Assembly (NCBI GenBank): GCA_016893485.2
Contig: JAFEKX020000001.1
Coordinates: forward strand, 3,968,001-4,032,000
Source: Streptomyces sp. P3
GTDB lineage: Bacteria; Actinomycetota; Actinomycetes; Streptomycetales; Streptomycetaceae
Direction of reading: 5' to 3'
Length of the DNA stretch: 64,000 bases
Positions within the stretch are counted from its first letter, which is position 1; every line of letters begins with the position of its first letter. Position numbers and translations under genes: made by a program. Under the pieces are notes generated by a model. It worked only from the letters and a program-made list of their open reading frames with translations, was not told the origin of the DNA and made no database searches. Below, one piece after another: positions 7,377 to 17,187 of this stretch.

Positions 7377-9062
7377 TCAGTTGCCCGTCGCCGAACTCAG
7401 GTCCTTGACCCAGCCGCTGATCTGTCCGACGACGTGGCTGATCTCGTGCCAGTAGCTCCGGCCCGTGCCGATCCAGTCCTGGAGCGGGGTCAGTTCCCAC
7501 ACCAGCCAGCCCGCGACGAACAGCAGGACGACCGTGAACAGACAGCCCTTGAGGCAGCCGAGGCCGGGGATCTTCATCGGGTTGGCGCTGCGCTGCCGGG
7601 GCTGGCGCGGCTCGCGGGCCGGCTCCGGTGCCCGCTGGGGCTGCTGGCGGCTCGGCGGGGCGTACTGCTGCGGCTGGTGCTGCTGCGGATAGCCGTAGCC
7701 CTGCTGCGGTTGCCGGCGCTGCGAGGGGGCGTTGCTGCGGGCGCTGCTGGGCGGCCTGGCGGGGTTGCTGCTGGGGCTGCTGCGGGCGGGAGACCTGGCG
7801 CTGGGGGCGCCGGCGCAGGGGTCCTCGCCGGGGTCGAGGTAGGGCTGGTACTGCGTCTGTTCGTTGCGGTCGCGGGCGGCGCGCAGCTGGTTCTGCCAGG
7901 GGTGCGGCTGCTCGGGGCCGCCGCCCGACTGGTTCTGCTGGCCGTACTGCCCGGCCTGGTTCTGCGGCATGACCGTGGTCGGGTCGGCCGCGCCGCGGTT
8001 GGGCATCACGGTGGTCGGGTCGGCGGCGCCGGCGGGGCCGCTGGTGTGCGGGAGGACGCTGGTCGCCGCGTTCGGGTCGTAGGCGCCCGCTCCGTGCGAG
8101 AGGACCTGCGTCGGGTCGGCGGCGCCGGGGACGGTCGGTACGGCGGCGGGCGCGGGGTCGGGGGCCAGGAGCATCGCGACGCTCTCGGCGGCGGCGATCT
8201 GCGCGGAGTTCGCGTGCACGCCGACGCCCTCGGCGACGACGCGCAGGGCGCGGGCGAGGTTCTCGGCGCTGGGCCGCTCGTCCGGGTTCTTGCGCAGGCA
8301 GCGCTCGATGACCGTCCACAGCGGGTCGGGGACCGTCGAAGGGCGGCGGGGTTCGGCGCTGAGGTGCTGGTGGAGGACTTCGAGGGCCGAGCCGCCGGAG
8401 AACGGCGGGTGGCCGGTGACCAGCTCGTACAGCAGGATGCCTGCGCCGTAGATGTCCACGGCGGAGGTCTGCGGGCGGCCCTCGGCGGACTCCGGCGCGA
8501 TGTACGCGGGCGTGCCGACGAATTCCTGGGTGCGGGTCAGGCCCGGCGAGTCGGCGAGGCGGGCGATGCCGAAGTCGGTGAGCAGCGGGTACATCTGGCC
8601 GCCGCCCTGCTTCAGCAGGACGTTCGCCGGCTTCAGGTCGCGGTGGACGACGCCGTCGGCGTGGCTCGCGGCCAGCGCGTCGGCGATCTGCGCGGTGAGC
8701 AGCGCGGCGCCGACGGGGCTGAACGGGCCGTTCTCCCGGAGGTAGTGGTGCAGGTCGGGGCCCTCGACGAGGTCCATGACGAGCGCCAGGAGATCGCCCT
8801 CTACGACGAGATCGCGGACCCGGACGATGTTCGGGTGGGTCAGGCGCAGCAGCACCGACCGCTCGCGCAGGAACCGCATCACGATGTCGGGATCGCTCGC
8901 GAGTTCCTCCTTGAGGACCTTGATCGCGACGGTCTCGCCGGGCTGGCCCTGGACGGCCGCCTCGGCGCCCGCGGTCTCCCGCTGGCGGGCCCGCCAGACG
9001 GTGCCCGTGGCGCCGCGTCCGAGCGGCTCCTCGAGCAGGTACTTGCTGCCTACCGGCCGCAC
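7377..9062 (-). CDS. pkaA: Hanks-type Ser/Thr protein kinase (PkaA-like)
   Basis: GTG start at 9062 with GGGAG upstream. The kinase domain spans about residues 8-280, with loop LGRGATGTVW, VAIKVLK, HRDLKPANVLL, TDFGIARL and GTPAYIAPE. A long Gln/Pro-rich linker follows containing repeated AADPT(T/Q)V segments (three copies), possible phosphoacceptor sites. A C-terminal membrane helix (LFTVVLLFVAGWLVW) and an extracytoplasmic tail end the protein. The frame looks open throughout, but residues encoded by about 7729-7818 are out of frame: one C is missing near 7818-7821 and one is extra near 7725-7729. The corrected stretch is a Gln/Arg/Pro-rich run like its surroundings. It lies 131 bp upstream of pkaB. 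Confidence 0.88.
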   Translation of the reverse strand: MRPVGSKYLLEEPLGRGATGTVWRARQRETAGAEAAVQGQPGETVAIKVLKEELASDPDIVMRFLRERSVLLRLTHPNIVRVRDLVVEGDLLALVMDLVEGPDLHHYLRENGPFSPVGAALLTAQIADALAASHADGVVHRDLKPANVLLKQGGGQMYPLLTDFGIARLADSPGLTRTQEFVGTPAYIAPESAEGRPQTSAVDIYGAGILLYELVTGHPPFSGGSALEVLHQHLSAEPRRPSTVPDPLWTVIERCLRKNPDERPSAENLARALRVVAEGVGVHANSAQIAAAESVAMLLAPDPAPAAVPTVPGAADPTQVLSHGAGAYDPNAATSVLPHTSGPAGAADPTTVMPNRGAADPTTVMPQNQAGQYGQQNQSGGGPEQPHPWQNQLRAARDRNEQTQYQPYLDPGEDPCAGAPSARSPARSSPSSNPARPPSSARSNAPSQRRQPQQGYGYPQQHQPQQYAPPSRQQPQRAPEPAREPRQPRQRSANPMKIPGLGCLKGCLFTVVLLFVAGWLVWELTPLQDWIGTGRSYWHEISHVVGQISGWVKDLSSATGN

Positions 9063-9403
9063 GTCTGCGCTCCCTGCTGCTTGCCTGTGTTCCGGTCCAC
9101 TGTAGTGCCGCCCCTCTTGCGGCTACCTACGTAAGCATCGCCGTACATGTTCGAAGGAAAGACGCTCTCCCGGTCTCCCGGTTGCCCCAAGGGGCACCGA
9201 AGGCGGACATGACCGGTCTCACCCGATCACCGGTGCGGCACTGGTCAGGCACTTTTGGGGACAGAGCTGACCAATCAAGATCACTTGCCACCGGGGCCCG
9301 GGCGCGTTGTCAGTGGCAGGTGCGAGGATGCGTGCAGTACTGGCCGATTGCTCGCGCGGGGTGGGGAAATTCCGTGCCGGGGCAGAAGGGACCGCTGACG
9401 GCG
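9063..9403. promoter_or_regulatory. Divergent promoter region, pkaA and FHA-FtsK gene
   Basis: 341 bp separate the two divergent starts. It holds a small hairpin TGCCCCAAGGGGCA (9183-9196) and the palindromic ACCTACGTA-type sequence near 9124-9133. I cannot place convincing -10/-35 hexamers. The plus-strand gene could instead begin at GTG 9374, which would shorten this region by 30 bp. Confidence 0.45.
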
Positions 9404-12400
9404 ATGCAGATCCGGCTGACCGTCGTAGACCCGCTGGGGCCGCCCGCGCAGCCGCGGGGCCGCTCCGCGCGTTGCGATGTGCTGGTCACCGCGCCCGCCG
9501 GCACGGCCCTGGCCGCGGTGGCGTCCGCGCTGGCCTCGGCGGTGTCCGCCGACGCGGCCGGGCCGCAGTCCGAGCGGAGCCGCGAGTCGGGTGCCCCGAT
9601 CGTGTTGTTCGCGGGCGTGGAGCGCCTCGACACCCAGCGCTGCACCCTCGGCGAGCCGCCGCTGACGGACGGCGCGGTGCTGTCCCTGGGCGCCCCGGCC
9701 GAGCCGGAGGCCCATCCCGAGCTGGACGACGCCCCGACCCAGCTGCACGTGGTCGCGGGCCCGGACGCGGGCGGGGTGCATCTGCTGCACGGCGGCCAGA
9801 TCCACATCGGCCGCTCGGCCGACGCCGACGTCCCCCTGGACGACCCGGACGTGTCCCGGCTGCACTGCGCGGTGACGGTCGACCCCGGAGGCCGCGTCTC
9901 GGTCGCCGACCTGGGCTCGACGAACGGGCACGACCCTGGCGGGCACGCGCGTGGGCACCCGCCCGGTGCGCTTCGCCCCGGGCGCGTTGCTCCGGATCGG
10001 TGAGTCGGCCCTGCGGCTGACCCCGTCCGGCGGCCCGGGAGCGCGCGCGGAGACGGCCCCCGACGGCGAGGGCCACGTGCGCGTGTCGCCCGGCACGTCG
10101 ACCGCCCCGCGCAGCGAACCCCTGGTGGTGCCGGGCCAGGGCAGCGCCCCGAGCATCGAGCACCGCGCCGCGCACGACGGCGGCGACACCCACGCGGGCC
10201 GCTTCGGCGTGTTCGGCGAGCCCCTGGAGGACGGCGCCTCCGAAGAAGCGTTCTCCGCGCGTACGACGACCTCCCGCATCCCCGCGGAGGACGACACCGA
10301 CGTCCACGGCAGCCGCAAGGGCACCCCGCTCCAGGGCACCGACGTGCCGCAGGGCGTGCGCAGGCGCGGCGGCATCGGCAAGTGGGCCCGCCGTCTGACG
10401 GGCGGCCGCGGCGAGTCGACGACCGAGGGCACCGAGTCGTCGTACGGCGAGGAGGTCGCCGACGAGAGCGTCCCGCCCCCGCCCGTCGTCCTCCAGCAGC
10501 CGGACACCTGGCCCGACCCGGCGGCCCTGCTGCTCACCGCCCTGGGCCCGGGCCCCCGCCTGTGGGAGCGCGCCCCGGTCACCCCGAGGCGCTCACCGTG
10601 CGGCTCGGCACGGCGGACCGGGCGACACCGGACGGCTCGGCGCTGCTGCCCGCGGTGCCGGTGACGTCCGGGCTCCGCGAGGTCGGCGCGCTGGGCCTGG
10701 CCGGTCCGCGCGCGCGGCTCTCGGGCCTGGCCCGCGCGGTGGTGGCCCAGCTCGCCGCGCTGCACTCACCCGACGCCCTGGAGATCGTGCTGATCAGCAC
10801 GGACCGCGCGCGGACGCTCGCCGAGCGCACCGCCGAGTGGTCCTGGCTCGGCTGGCTGCCGCACCTGCGCCCCGGGCACGGCCAGGACTGCCGCCTGCTG
10901 CTGGCCTACGACCGCGAACAGGCGACGGCCCGCACGGACGAGCTCCTCCGCCGGCTGGAGGACCACGCGATGGACACGCGCGGTGCGGGTCGGCCGAGCG
11001 GGACCTCGGGTGCGTACGGCGCCTCCGGCCGCCGCGCTCCCGGCATCGGCGCGCAGCGCGGCTCGACGGAGGGGCGGTCAAGCCTCTCCGGCAGCGCATC
11101 CCAACAGGGTTCAGCGGACGGCCAGTTGGGGTCCTCCACCGCACGGCACACGGTCGACGACCGTGATCGGCGCGGGACGTCGGGCCTCTCCAGCTCCCCG
11201 GCCACCTACAACACCACCGACGAAGCCCACCACCACCGCTCCGGCACCTCCGACCACCCCACCCCGGGCCCTCTCGCCCCGTACGCCGCCGACGACCCGG
11301 CCTCCGGCGCCACCCGCCCCCGCGCGTCCGACACCCGGCACCCGGGCACGGCGCCGGCGCACTCCGGGCACTCCGGGCACTCCGGGCACTCCGCAGACGA
11401 CACCGCCGATGCCCTGCGCGGCGCCGCCCACCGCCCCGCCTGGGCCCGGGACGACGAGGGTGACGCGGACGGGTTCGTCGGGCCGTACACCGTGCTCGTG
11501 GTGGACGGTGACCCCGGTGGGGCCGATGTCCGCGAGGCGGTGGCGCGGCTGGCCCATGACGGGCCCCGGGCCGGTATCCACGTGGTGTGCCTCGCCGAGA
11601 CGGAGCCGGCCTCGCCCGCGTCCCCGGTGACGGACACGTACGAGGCGGCCTGCGCGGCGGCACCGACGTTCCGCGAGTGCGGGGCGGTCGCGCTGCTGAG
11701 CGGCGATGTCGCCACGGCGCTGCGGCTGTTGCGGGTCGCGCACGGCGGCACGGGAGGGACGCGCCCCGGCACAGCACGGTCCGGTGCGGCGGAAGTGACA
11801 TACCCGGGTACTGGAACAGGCCGCCCCGGTACGGACGCCTCACGCCCCGACACCGGCCCCGCATCACCCCGTTCGGAGTCCTCCGGCCCCGGCGCGTCCG
11901 ACGTCGAGCCCACCGGCCCCGGCCCCGTGGGCAACGGCACGATCGCCGCCGTCGACGCCGTCTCCCTCGCGTGGGCCGAGCGGTTCGCGCGGGCGCTCGC
12001 CCCGCTGAGGGCGGACGGTCCCCGCACGAGCGGCACACGCGTGTGTCCGCTCCGTTGCCCCAGTCGGCGCGCCTGCTGGACGAGTTGGGGCTGGCCCGGG
12101 CCACCCCGGCGTCGCTGCTGGCGCGTTGGGCGGACGCCGGTGACGACAAGGACGCGCTGGGCGGGCGGGCCTGGGCGGTGCTCGGGGCTGGGCCGCGCGG
12201 GCCGGTCTCCGCGGACCTCGCCACCGAAGGACCGCATCTGCTGATCGAGGCCCTCCGGGCAGCGGGCGTACGGAGCTGCTGCGGGCGGTCGTCGCGTCGC
12301 TGGCCGCCGCCGAGCGCCCGGACCGGCTCGGCATCGTGCTGATGGACGGCCGGGACAGCGTGGGCGCCGGCGGCACCCCTCCGGGGCGGCGGTCACGGCG

Positions 12401-13198
12401 AGGGCCTGCGGGTCTGCACGGACGTACCGCATGTGACCACCCATCTCACCGCCAACGACCCGGTCCGGATGCGGGAGTTCGCGCAGTCGCTGAGCGCGGA
12501 GCTGAAGCGGCGGGCCGAGTTGCTGGGCCGGGTCGGCTTCGTCGAGTGGCACTCGCGGCACGAGGTGTCGGGGCGGATCATCGCCCAGCGCGGCACGTCG
12601 GGTGCCGGGGATCTGGACTCGCCGTCGAGTTCGACGATCCGGCTGCGCCCGTCGGCGGCGGCGCGTCAACAGATGGAGGCGGCACCGCCGTTGCCCCGTC
12701 TGGTGGTGGTCGTGGACGATCTGGACGCGCTGGTGAAGCCCCCGCTCGGCTCCCCCGGCCGGCCGGCCGCCGGGTCGGTGATACGCGCGCTGGAGGCGGT
12801 GGTCCGCGAGGGCGAGCGGCTCGGCGTGCACCTGGTGGCGGCGGCCGCCGTGGAGGCCCGTACGGGCGAGACGGAGCCCGCCCGGCACATCACGCTGCGG
12901 GTCGCCCTCGACGCGGTCACACAGGGTCCGGACGAACCGGCGCCGGGGCGTGGGCGGTTGGTCCTGGCGGACGGCCGGAGCACGCCCTTCCAGGGTGGCC
13001 GGGTGACGGGACGCATCCCGCGCACGGCGACGCTCCGCCCGACGGTGGTGCCTCTGGAGTGGCAGCGCATGGGCGACCCCGGCCCGCCGCCCGGTCCGCG
13101 AACTAGGCAACGGGCCCACGGACTTGGCGCTTCTGGCCAGTGCGCTGGAGCGGGCGACGCGCTCGGTGTCGGCGGCGGAGGTGCCCTCGCTCCTCTGA
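9404..13198 (+). CDS. FHA domain-FtsK/SpoIIIE ATPase (about six frameshifts)
   Basis: A large cytoplasmic protein of about 1,266 residues with no membrane helix that I can see. Residues about 125-195 form an FHA phosphothreonine-binding domain (IHIGRSADADVPLDD, SRLHCAV, LGSTNG). An EssC/EccC-like module follows (ALGLAGPRARLSGLARAVVAQL, EWSWLGWLPHLRPG), then a long Gly/Ser/Thr-rich insert, a degenerate middle ATPase-like section (GPYTVLVVDGDPG), and a C-terminal FtsK-type domain with Walker A (GPPGSGRTELL after repair) and Walker-B-like VVVVDDLDALV. Shifts lie near 9927, 10578, 12036, 12250, 12380 and 13080; six missing bases give 1,267 codons. A GTG at 9374 is an alternative start. Divergence from pkaA and the FHA domain suggest it reads kinase output; this is inference. 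Confidence 0.8.
11360..11393 (+). repeat. 9-bp tandem repeat inside the FHA-FtsK gene
   Basis: CACTCCGGG is repeated three times and begins a fourth copy, encoding HSG HSG HSG HS in the low-complexity linker. The period is a multiple of three, so copy-number change would keep the frame. Confidence 0.8.
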
Positions 13199-13353
13199 TC
13201 GTTCACAGGCCACGCACACAACCCCACGTCACGACCCAATCACGATCGCGTACTTGACAGCGGACGCCATCTTGCCGGGTTCAAGTACCGGGCGTAGACC
13301 AGTGCGCACGGAAGCGTTCGAGCGTTCGACGAGGAACGAAGAACGGGGCAGTG

Positions 13354-14742
13354 ATGCACAGCACGAGCAGCACACATCGGACACGCAAGGCCGTACGTAC
13401 AGCGGCGGTTGTCGCAGCGGGAGCGCTGACGCTCTCGCTCGCCGCGTGTGGAGGCGGCAGCGACAAGAAGAGCGACGACGGCAACTCGAGCAGTCCCTCG
13501 GAGTCCGCGGGCACGGTGGCCCTCCCCAAGCTGAACGGCGCGAGCCTCGAAGTGGCCGCCGTGTGGACGGGTGCCGAGCAGAAGAACTTCAAGGCGGTCC
13601 TCTCGGAGTTCGAGAAGCGCACGGGGGCGAAGGTCACCTTCGTGCCCGCGCAGGACCCGATCATCAACTTCCTCGGCTCGAAGATCGCGGGCGGCCAGCC
13701 GCCGGACGTCGCGATGCTCCCGCAGCCCGGCGCCATCAAGCAGGCCGTCGACAAGAAGTGGGCCAAGCCTCTCGGCGCCGACGCCCTGAAGGAGCTGCAG
13801 AAGAACTACTCGCAGGGCTGGCAGGACATCGGCAAGGTCGACGGCAAGCAGTACGGCGTGTACTACAAGGCGGCCAACAAGTCGCTGATCTGGTACAACG
13901 CCAAGGTCTTCGAGAACGCGGGCGCCAAGGAGCCCAAGACCTGGGCGGAGTTGCTGACGACCGCGCAGACGATCTACGACTCCGGGGTGACCCCGTTCTC
14001 GATCGCGGGCGCGGACGGCTGGCCGCTCACGGACTGGTTCGAGAACGTCTATCTGTCGCAGGCCGGGCCGGAGAAGTACGACCAGCTCGCCCAGCACAAG
14101 ATCAAGTGGACGGACCCGTCCGTCAAGCAGGCGCTGACGACGCTGGCGCAGATCTGGGGCAAGAAGGCCTACATCGCGGGCGGTCAGAGCGGCGCGCTGC
14201 AGACCGAGTTCCCCGCGTCCGTCACCCAGACGTTCAACGGCGGCGACCAGCCGAAGTCCGCGATGGTCTACGAGGGCGACTTCGTGCAGGTCAACATCGG
14301 TGAGACCAAGGCGAAGGTGGGCACCGACGCGAAGGTGTTCCCGTTCCCGACGGTGGGCTCGACCGCGCCCGTGGTCTCCGGCGGCGACGCGGCCGTCATC
14401 CTGAAGGACTCCAAGGCGGCCCAGGCGCTGGCCACGTTCCTCGCCTCACCGGACGCGGCGACGATCCAGGCGAAGCTGGGCGGCTATCTCTCCCCGAACA
14501 AGAACGTGCCGGACTCGGCGTACCCGAACGCGGTGCAGCAGACCATCGCCAAGTCGCTCGTCGCGGCCGGTGACGACTTCCGCTTCGACATGTCGGACCA
14601 GGCCCCGCAGTCCTTCGGCGGCACGCCCGGCAAGGGCGAGTGGAAGGACCTCCAGGACTTCCTGAAGAACCCGACCGATGTCGCGGGCGCGCAGGCGCAG
14701 TTGGAGAAGGACGCGGCGGCGGCGTACGCGAGCGGGAGCTGA
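13354..14742 (+). CDS. Extracellular sugar-binding lipoprotein (ABC importer)
   Basis: Solute-binding protein of a CUT1-type carbohydrate importer, about 462 residues and intact. It has an N-terminal lipoprotein signal with lipobox LAAC, so Cys30 or so is lipidated. The mature chain has the family 1 binding-protein fold pattern (FEKRTGAKVTF, GGQPPDVAML, WYNAKVFENAGA-KEPKTWAE, GGDAAVILKDSKAA). The start could be GTG 13351 or ATG 13354. It is the first gene of a three-gene cluster (binding protein, two permeases); no ATPase gene is present, as is common where a shared MsiK-type ATPase serves many importers. A TTGACA at 13254-13259 is a possible -35 element. Confidence 0.9.
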   Translation: MHSTSSTHRTRKAVRTAAVVAAGALTLSLAACGGGSDKKSDDGNSSSPSESAGTVALPKLNGASLEVAAVWTGAEQKNFKAVLSEFEKRTGAKVTFVPAQDPIINFLGSKIAGGQPPDVAMLPQPGAIKQAVDKKWAKPLGADALKELQKNYSQGWQDIGKVDGKQYGVYYKAANKSLIWYNAKVFENAGAKEPKTWAELLTTAQTIYDSGVTPFSIAGADGWPLTDWFENVYLSQAGPEKYDQLAQHKIKWTDPSVKQALTTLAQIWGKKAYIAGGQSGALQTEFPASVTQTFNGGDQPKSAMVYEGDFVQVNIGETKAKVGTDAKVFPFPTVGSTAPVVSGGDAAVILKDSKAAQALATFLASPDAATIQAKLGGYLSPNKNVPDSAYPNAVQQTIAKSLVAAGDDFRFDMSDQAPQSFGGTPGKGEWKDLQDFLKNPTDVAGAQAQLEKDAAAAYASGS

Positions 14743-14784
14743 TCCGGCGATGACCGGACACGGCATCGAGGGGTTGGGTCGGCG

Positions 14785-16127
14785 ATGACGTCGGCCGCGG
14801 CGGCGGAGGTCCCTCCGGCCCCCGCCGCGCCCCGCAAGCGCAAGAGCGTGACCGGCACCCGCAGGACCGTGGCAGTGCTGTTCCTGCTGCCCGCCCTGGT
14901 GCTGCTCGGCGCGCTCGTGGTCTACCCGATCGGGTACTCGCTGGTCCGCAGCTTCGGCAATCAGGCCGGTGACGGTTTCGCCGGTTTCGACAACTACAAG
15001 GCCCTGTTCACCGACGACGGCATCCGCACCGCCCTGAAGAACAACATCATCTGGGTGATCTTCGCGCCGACGGTCGCCACCGCCCTCGGTCTGATCTTCG
15101 CGGTACTGACCGAACGGGTGCGCTGGGGAACGGCGTTCAAGCTGGTCGTCTTCATGCCGATGGCGATCTCGATGCTGGCCGCCGGCATCATCTTCCGCCT
15201 CGTCTACGACCAGGACCCGCACAAGGGGGTCGCCAACGCGGTCTGGGTCGGCGTCCACGACACGTTCGCCTCGTCGTCGGCGTTCCCGAACGCCCACCCG
15301 GGCCGCGAGTCGCCGCTGAAGGCGGACCACGGCGGCTTCATCACCAGTACGACGGTCCACACGGGCCAGACCGTCACGCTCCCGCTGGTCGGTGTCGCCC
15401 CGGACCAGCTGCCCGACGGCGCAAAGAAGGCCGCGGCCGCGAAGGCCGAGCCGGGGAAGATCACCGGCACGACCTGGCAGGACTTCACCCGCGGCAAGGG
15501 CGTCGGCAAGCTCGGCGCGGTCGACCCGTCCGAGCTCGGCTACGGCGGGATGAGGATCGAGGCGGTGAAGGACGGCAAGGTGGTCGCCTCGACCAAGGCC
15601 GCGGGCGACGGCACCTTCACGCTGCCCGCCCAGGCCGACGGGGCCCAACTCCGGCTCCCGGCGGGGAACTTCAAGCAGCCGTACAACGGAGTGGAGTGGC
15701 TGGGCCCGTCGTTGGTGACGCCGGCCATCATCGGGTCGTACGTGTGGATGTGGGCCGGGTTCGCGATGGTCCTGATCGCGGCCGGACTCGCGGGTGTGCC
15801 ACGGAGTTGCTGGAGGCGGCGCGGGTCGACGGAGCCAACGAGTGGCAGGTGTTCCGGCGGGTCACGGTGCCGCTGCTGGCGCCGGTGCTCGCGGTCGTCG
15901 CCGTCACGCTGATGATCAACGTGCTGAAGATCTTCGACCTGGTCTTCATCATCGCCCCGGGGTCCTCGCAGGACGACGCGAACGTGCTGGCCCTGGAGCT
16001 GTACCGGAAGGGCTTCTCGGAGGACCAGCCGGGGATCGCCAGCGCGATCTCGGTGTTCCTGCTGCTGCTGGTGATCCCGGTGATGCTGTTCAACGTGCGT
16101 CGGCTCAGGCGGGAGGTGCGGCGATGA
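14785..16127 (+). CDS. Sugar ABC permease with a large extracytoplasmic insertion (frameshift near 15802)
   Basis: MalF-like inner-membrane subunit. The first helix is VLFLLPALVLLGALVVYPIGYSL; further helices flank NNIIWVIFAPTVATALGL and VVFMPMAISMLAAGIIFRLVY. About 150 residues then follow (roughly positions 150-310) with no hydrophobic segment, rich in charged and beta-prone residues (HTGQTVTLPLVGV, MRIEAVKDGKVVAST), before the helices resume at SLVTPAIIGSYVWMWAGFAMVL. The EAA loop (ELLEAARVDGANEWQVF) comes after a lost base near 15800. 1343 nt plus one is 448 codons. The stop overlaps the next start (ATGA). Confidence 0.88.
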
Positions 16128-17032
16128 CCACGGACGCCGGAAGTCTCGGTAGGACCACGCCTGTTGAGGTCGTCAAGGCGCGGGAGTCGCTCGGCTCACG
16201 GCTCGCGGCGGCGGCGAGCGGGGGTCTGGTCCGGGTGTTCCTGATCGTCGTCGGCCTGTTCTGGCTGGTGCCGACGATCGGGCTGCTGCTGTCCTCGCTG
16301 CGCAGTCCGGAGGACATGAGCGCGAGCGGCTGGTGGAAGGTCTTCAGCCAGCCGTCCCAACTCACCTTCCACAGCTACAAGACGCTGCTGGAGAACAGCG
16401 ACATCACCAACTCGCTGTGGAACACCGTCCTGATCACCGTCCCGGCGACGCTCCTCGTCGTGGTGATCGGCGCGCTCGCGGGCTACGCCTTCGCGTGGAT
16501 GGAGTTCCCGGGCCGCGACTGGTGGTTCCTGGGCGTGGTCAGCCTGTTGGTGGTGCCGGTGCAGGTGGCGCTGATCCCGATCGCCGAACTCTTCGGGAAG
16601 ATAGGCCTGTTCGGGACCATCTTCGGGGTGATCCTCTTCCATGTGGGCTACGGGCTGCCGTTCGCGGTGTTCCTGCTGCGGAACTTCTTCGCGGAGATCC
16701 CGCGCGAACTCCTGGAGGCGGCCCGGCTGGACGGCGCCGGTGAACTCCGGCTGTTCGCACGGGTCGTGATGCCGCTGGGCGGGCCCGCGATCGCGAGCCT
16801 GGGCATCTTCCAGTTCCTGTGGGTGTGGAACGACATGCTGGTCGCGCTGGTGTTCACCAAGTCGAGCACGCAGCCGATCACGGTCGCACTGCAGACGCAG
16901 GTACGCCAGTTCGGCAACAACATCGACGTGCTGGCACCCGGTGCGTTCATCTCCATGGTGATCCCGCTGGCCGTGTTCTTCGCGTTCCAGCGGCAGTTCG
17001 TGTCGGGCGTGATGGCGGGCGCGGTCAAATAG
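16124..17032 (+). CDS. Sugar ABC permease, MalG type
   Basis: Second permease of the importer, 302 residues, intact, and translationally coupled to the first by a four-base ATGA overlap. It has about six helices (VFLIVVGLFWLVPTIGLLLSSL at the N-terminus). The EAA loop reads ELLEAARLDGAGELRLFARVVMPL, shown here in parts: ELLEAARLDGAG then ELRLFARVV. The C-terminus is short and basic, typical for MalG. A terminator follows at 17053. Confidence 0.93.
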   Translation: MTTDAGSLGRTTPVEVVKARESLGSRLAAAASGGLVRVFLIVVGLFWLVPTIGLLLSSLRSPEDMSASGWWKVFSQPSQLTFHSYKTLLENSDITNSLWNTVLITVPATLLVVVIGALAGYAFAWMEFPGRDWWFLGVVSLLVVPVQVALIPIAELFGKIGLFGTIFGVILFHVGYGLPFAVFLLRNFFAEIPRELLEAARLDGAGELRLFARVVMPLGGPAIASLGIFQFLWVWNDMLVALVFTKSSTQPITVALQTQVRQFGNNIDVLAPGAFISMVIPLAVFFAFQRQFVSGVMAGAVK

Positions 17033-17052
17033 CCGCAAATGGACCATAGTTC

Positions 17053-17083
17053 GAGGGGGTGGGCCGTCACCGGCCCGCCCCTT
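17053..17083 (+). terminator. Terminator of the sugar importer operon
   Basis: A GC-rich hairpin with GGGCCG / CGGCCC arms around TCAC, extended by GGGG / CCCC and ending CTTCGTG, lies 20 bp after the permease stop. Confidence 0.75.
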
Positions 17084-17187
17084 CGTGTTCACCGCACGTC
17101 CCCCGTATGCCGTACGCGCCGTAACCAAGTCACTCCATCGGCCGTTCCCGGGCAGAACGCCCGCGCCGACCGACCCATGGATGTCCC

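Noticed and set aside
6514..8319. A 601-residue ORF linking PkaA linker sequence to the PkaB kinase domain
   Set aside because: It is a wrong-frame reading of the pkaA 3' half running into the pkaB 5' half; the pkaA and pkaB frames account for both.
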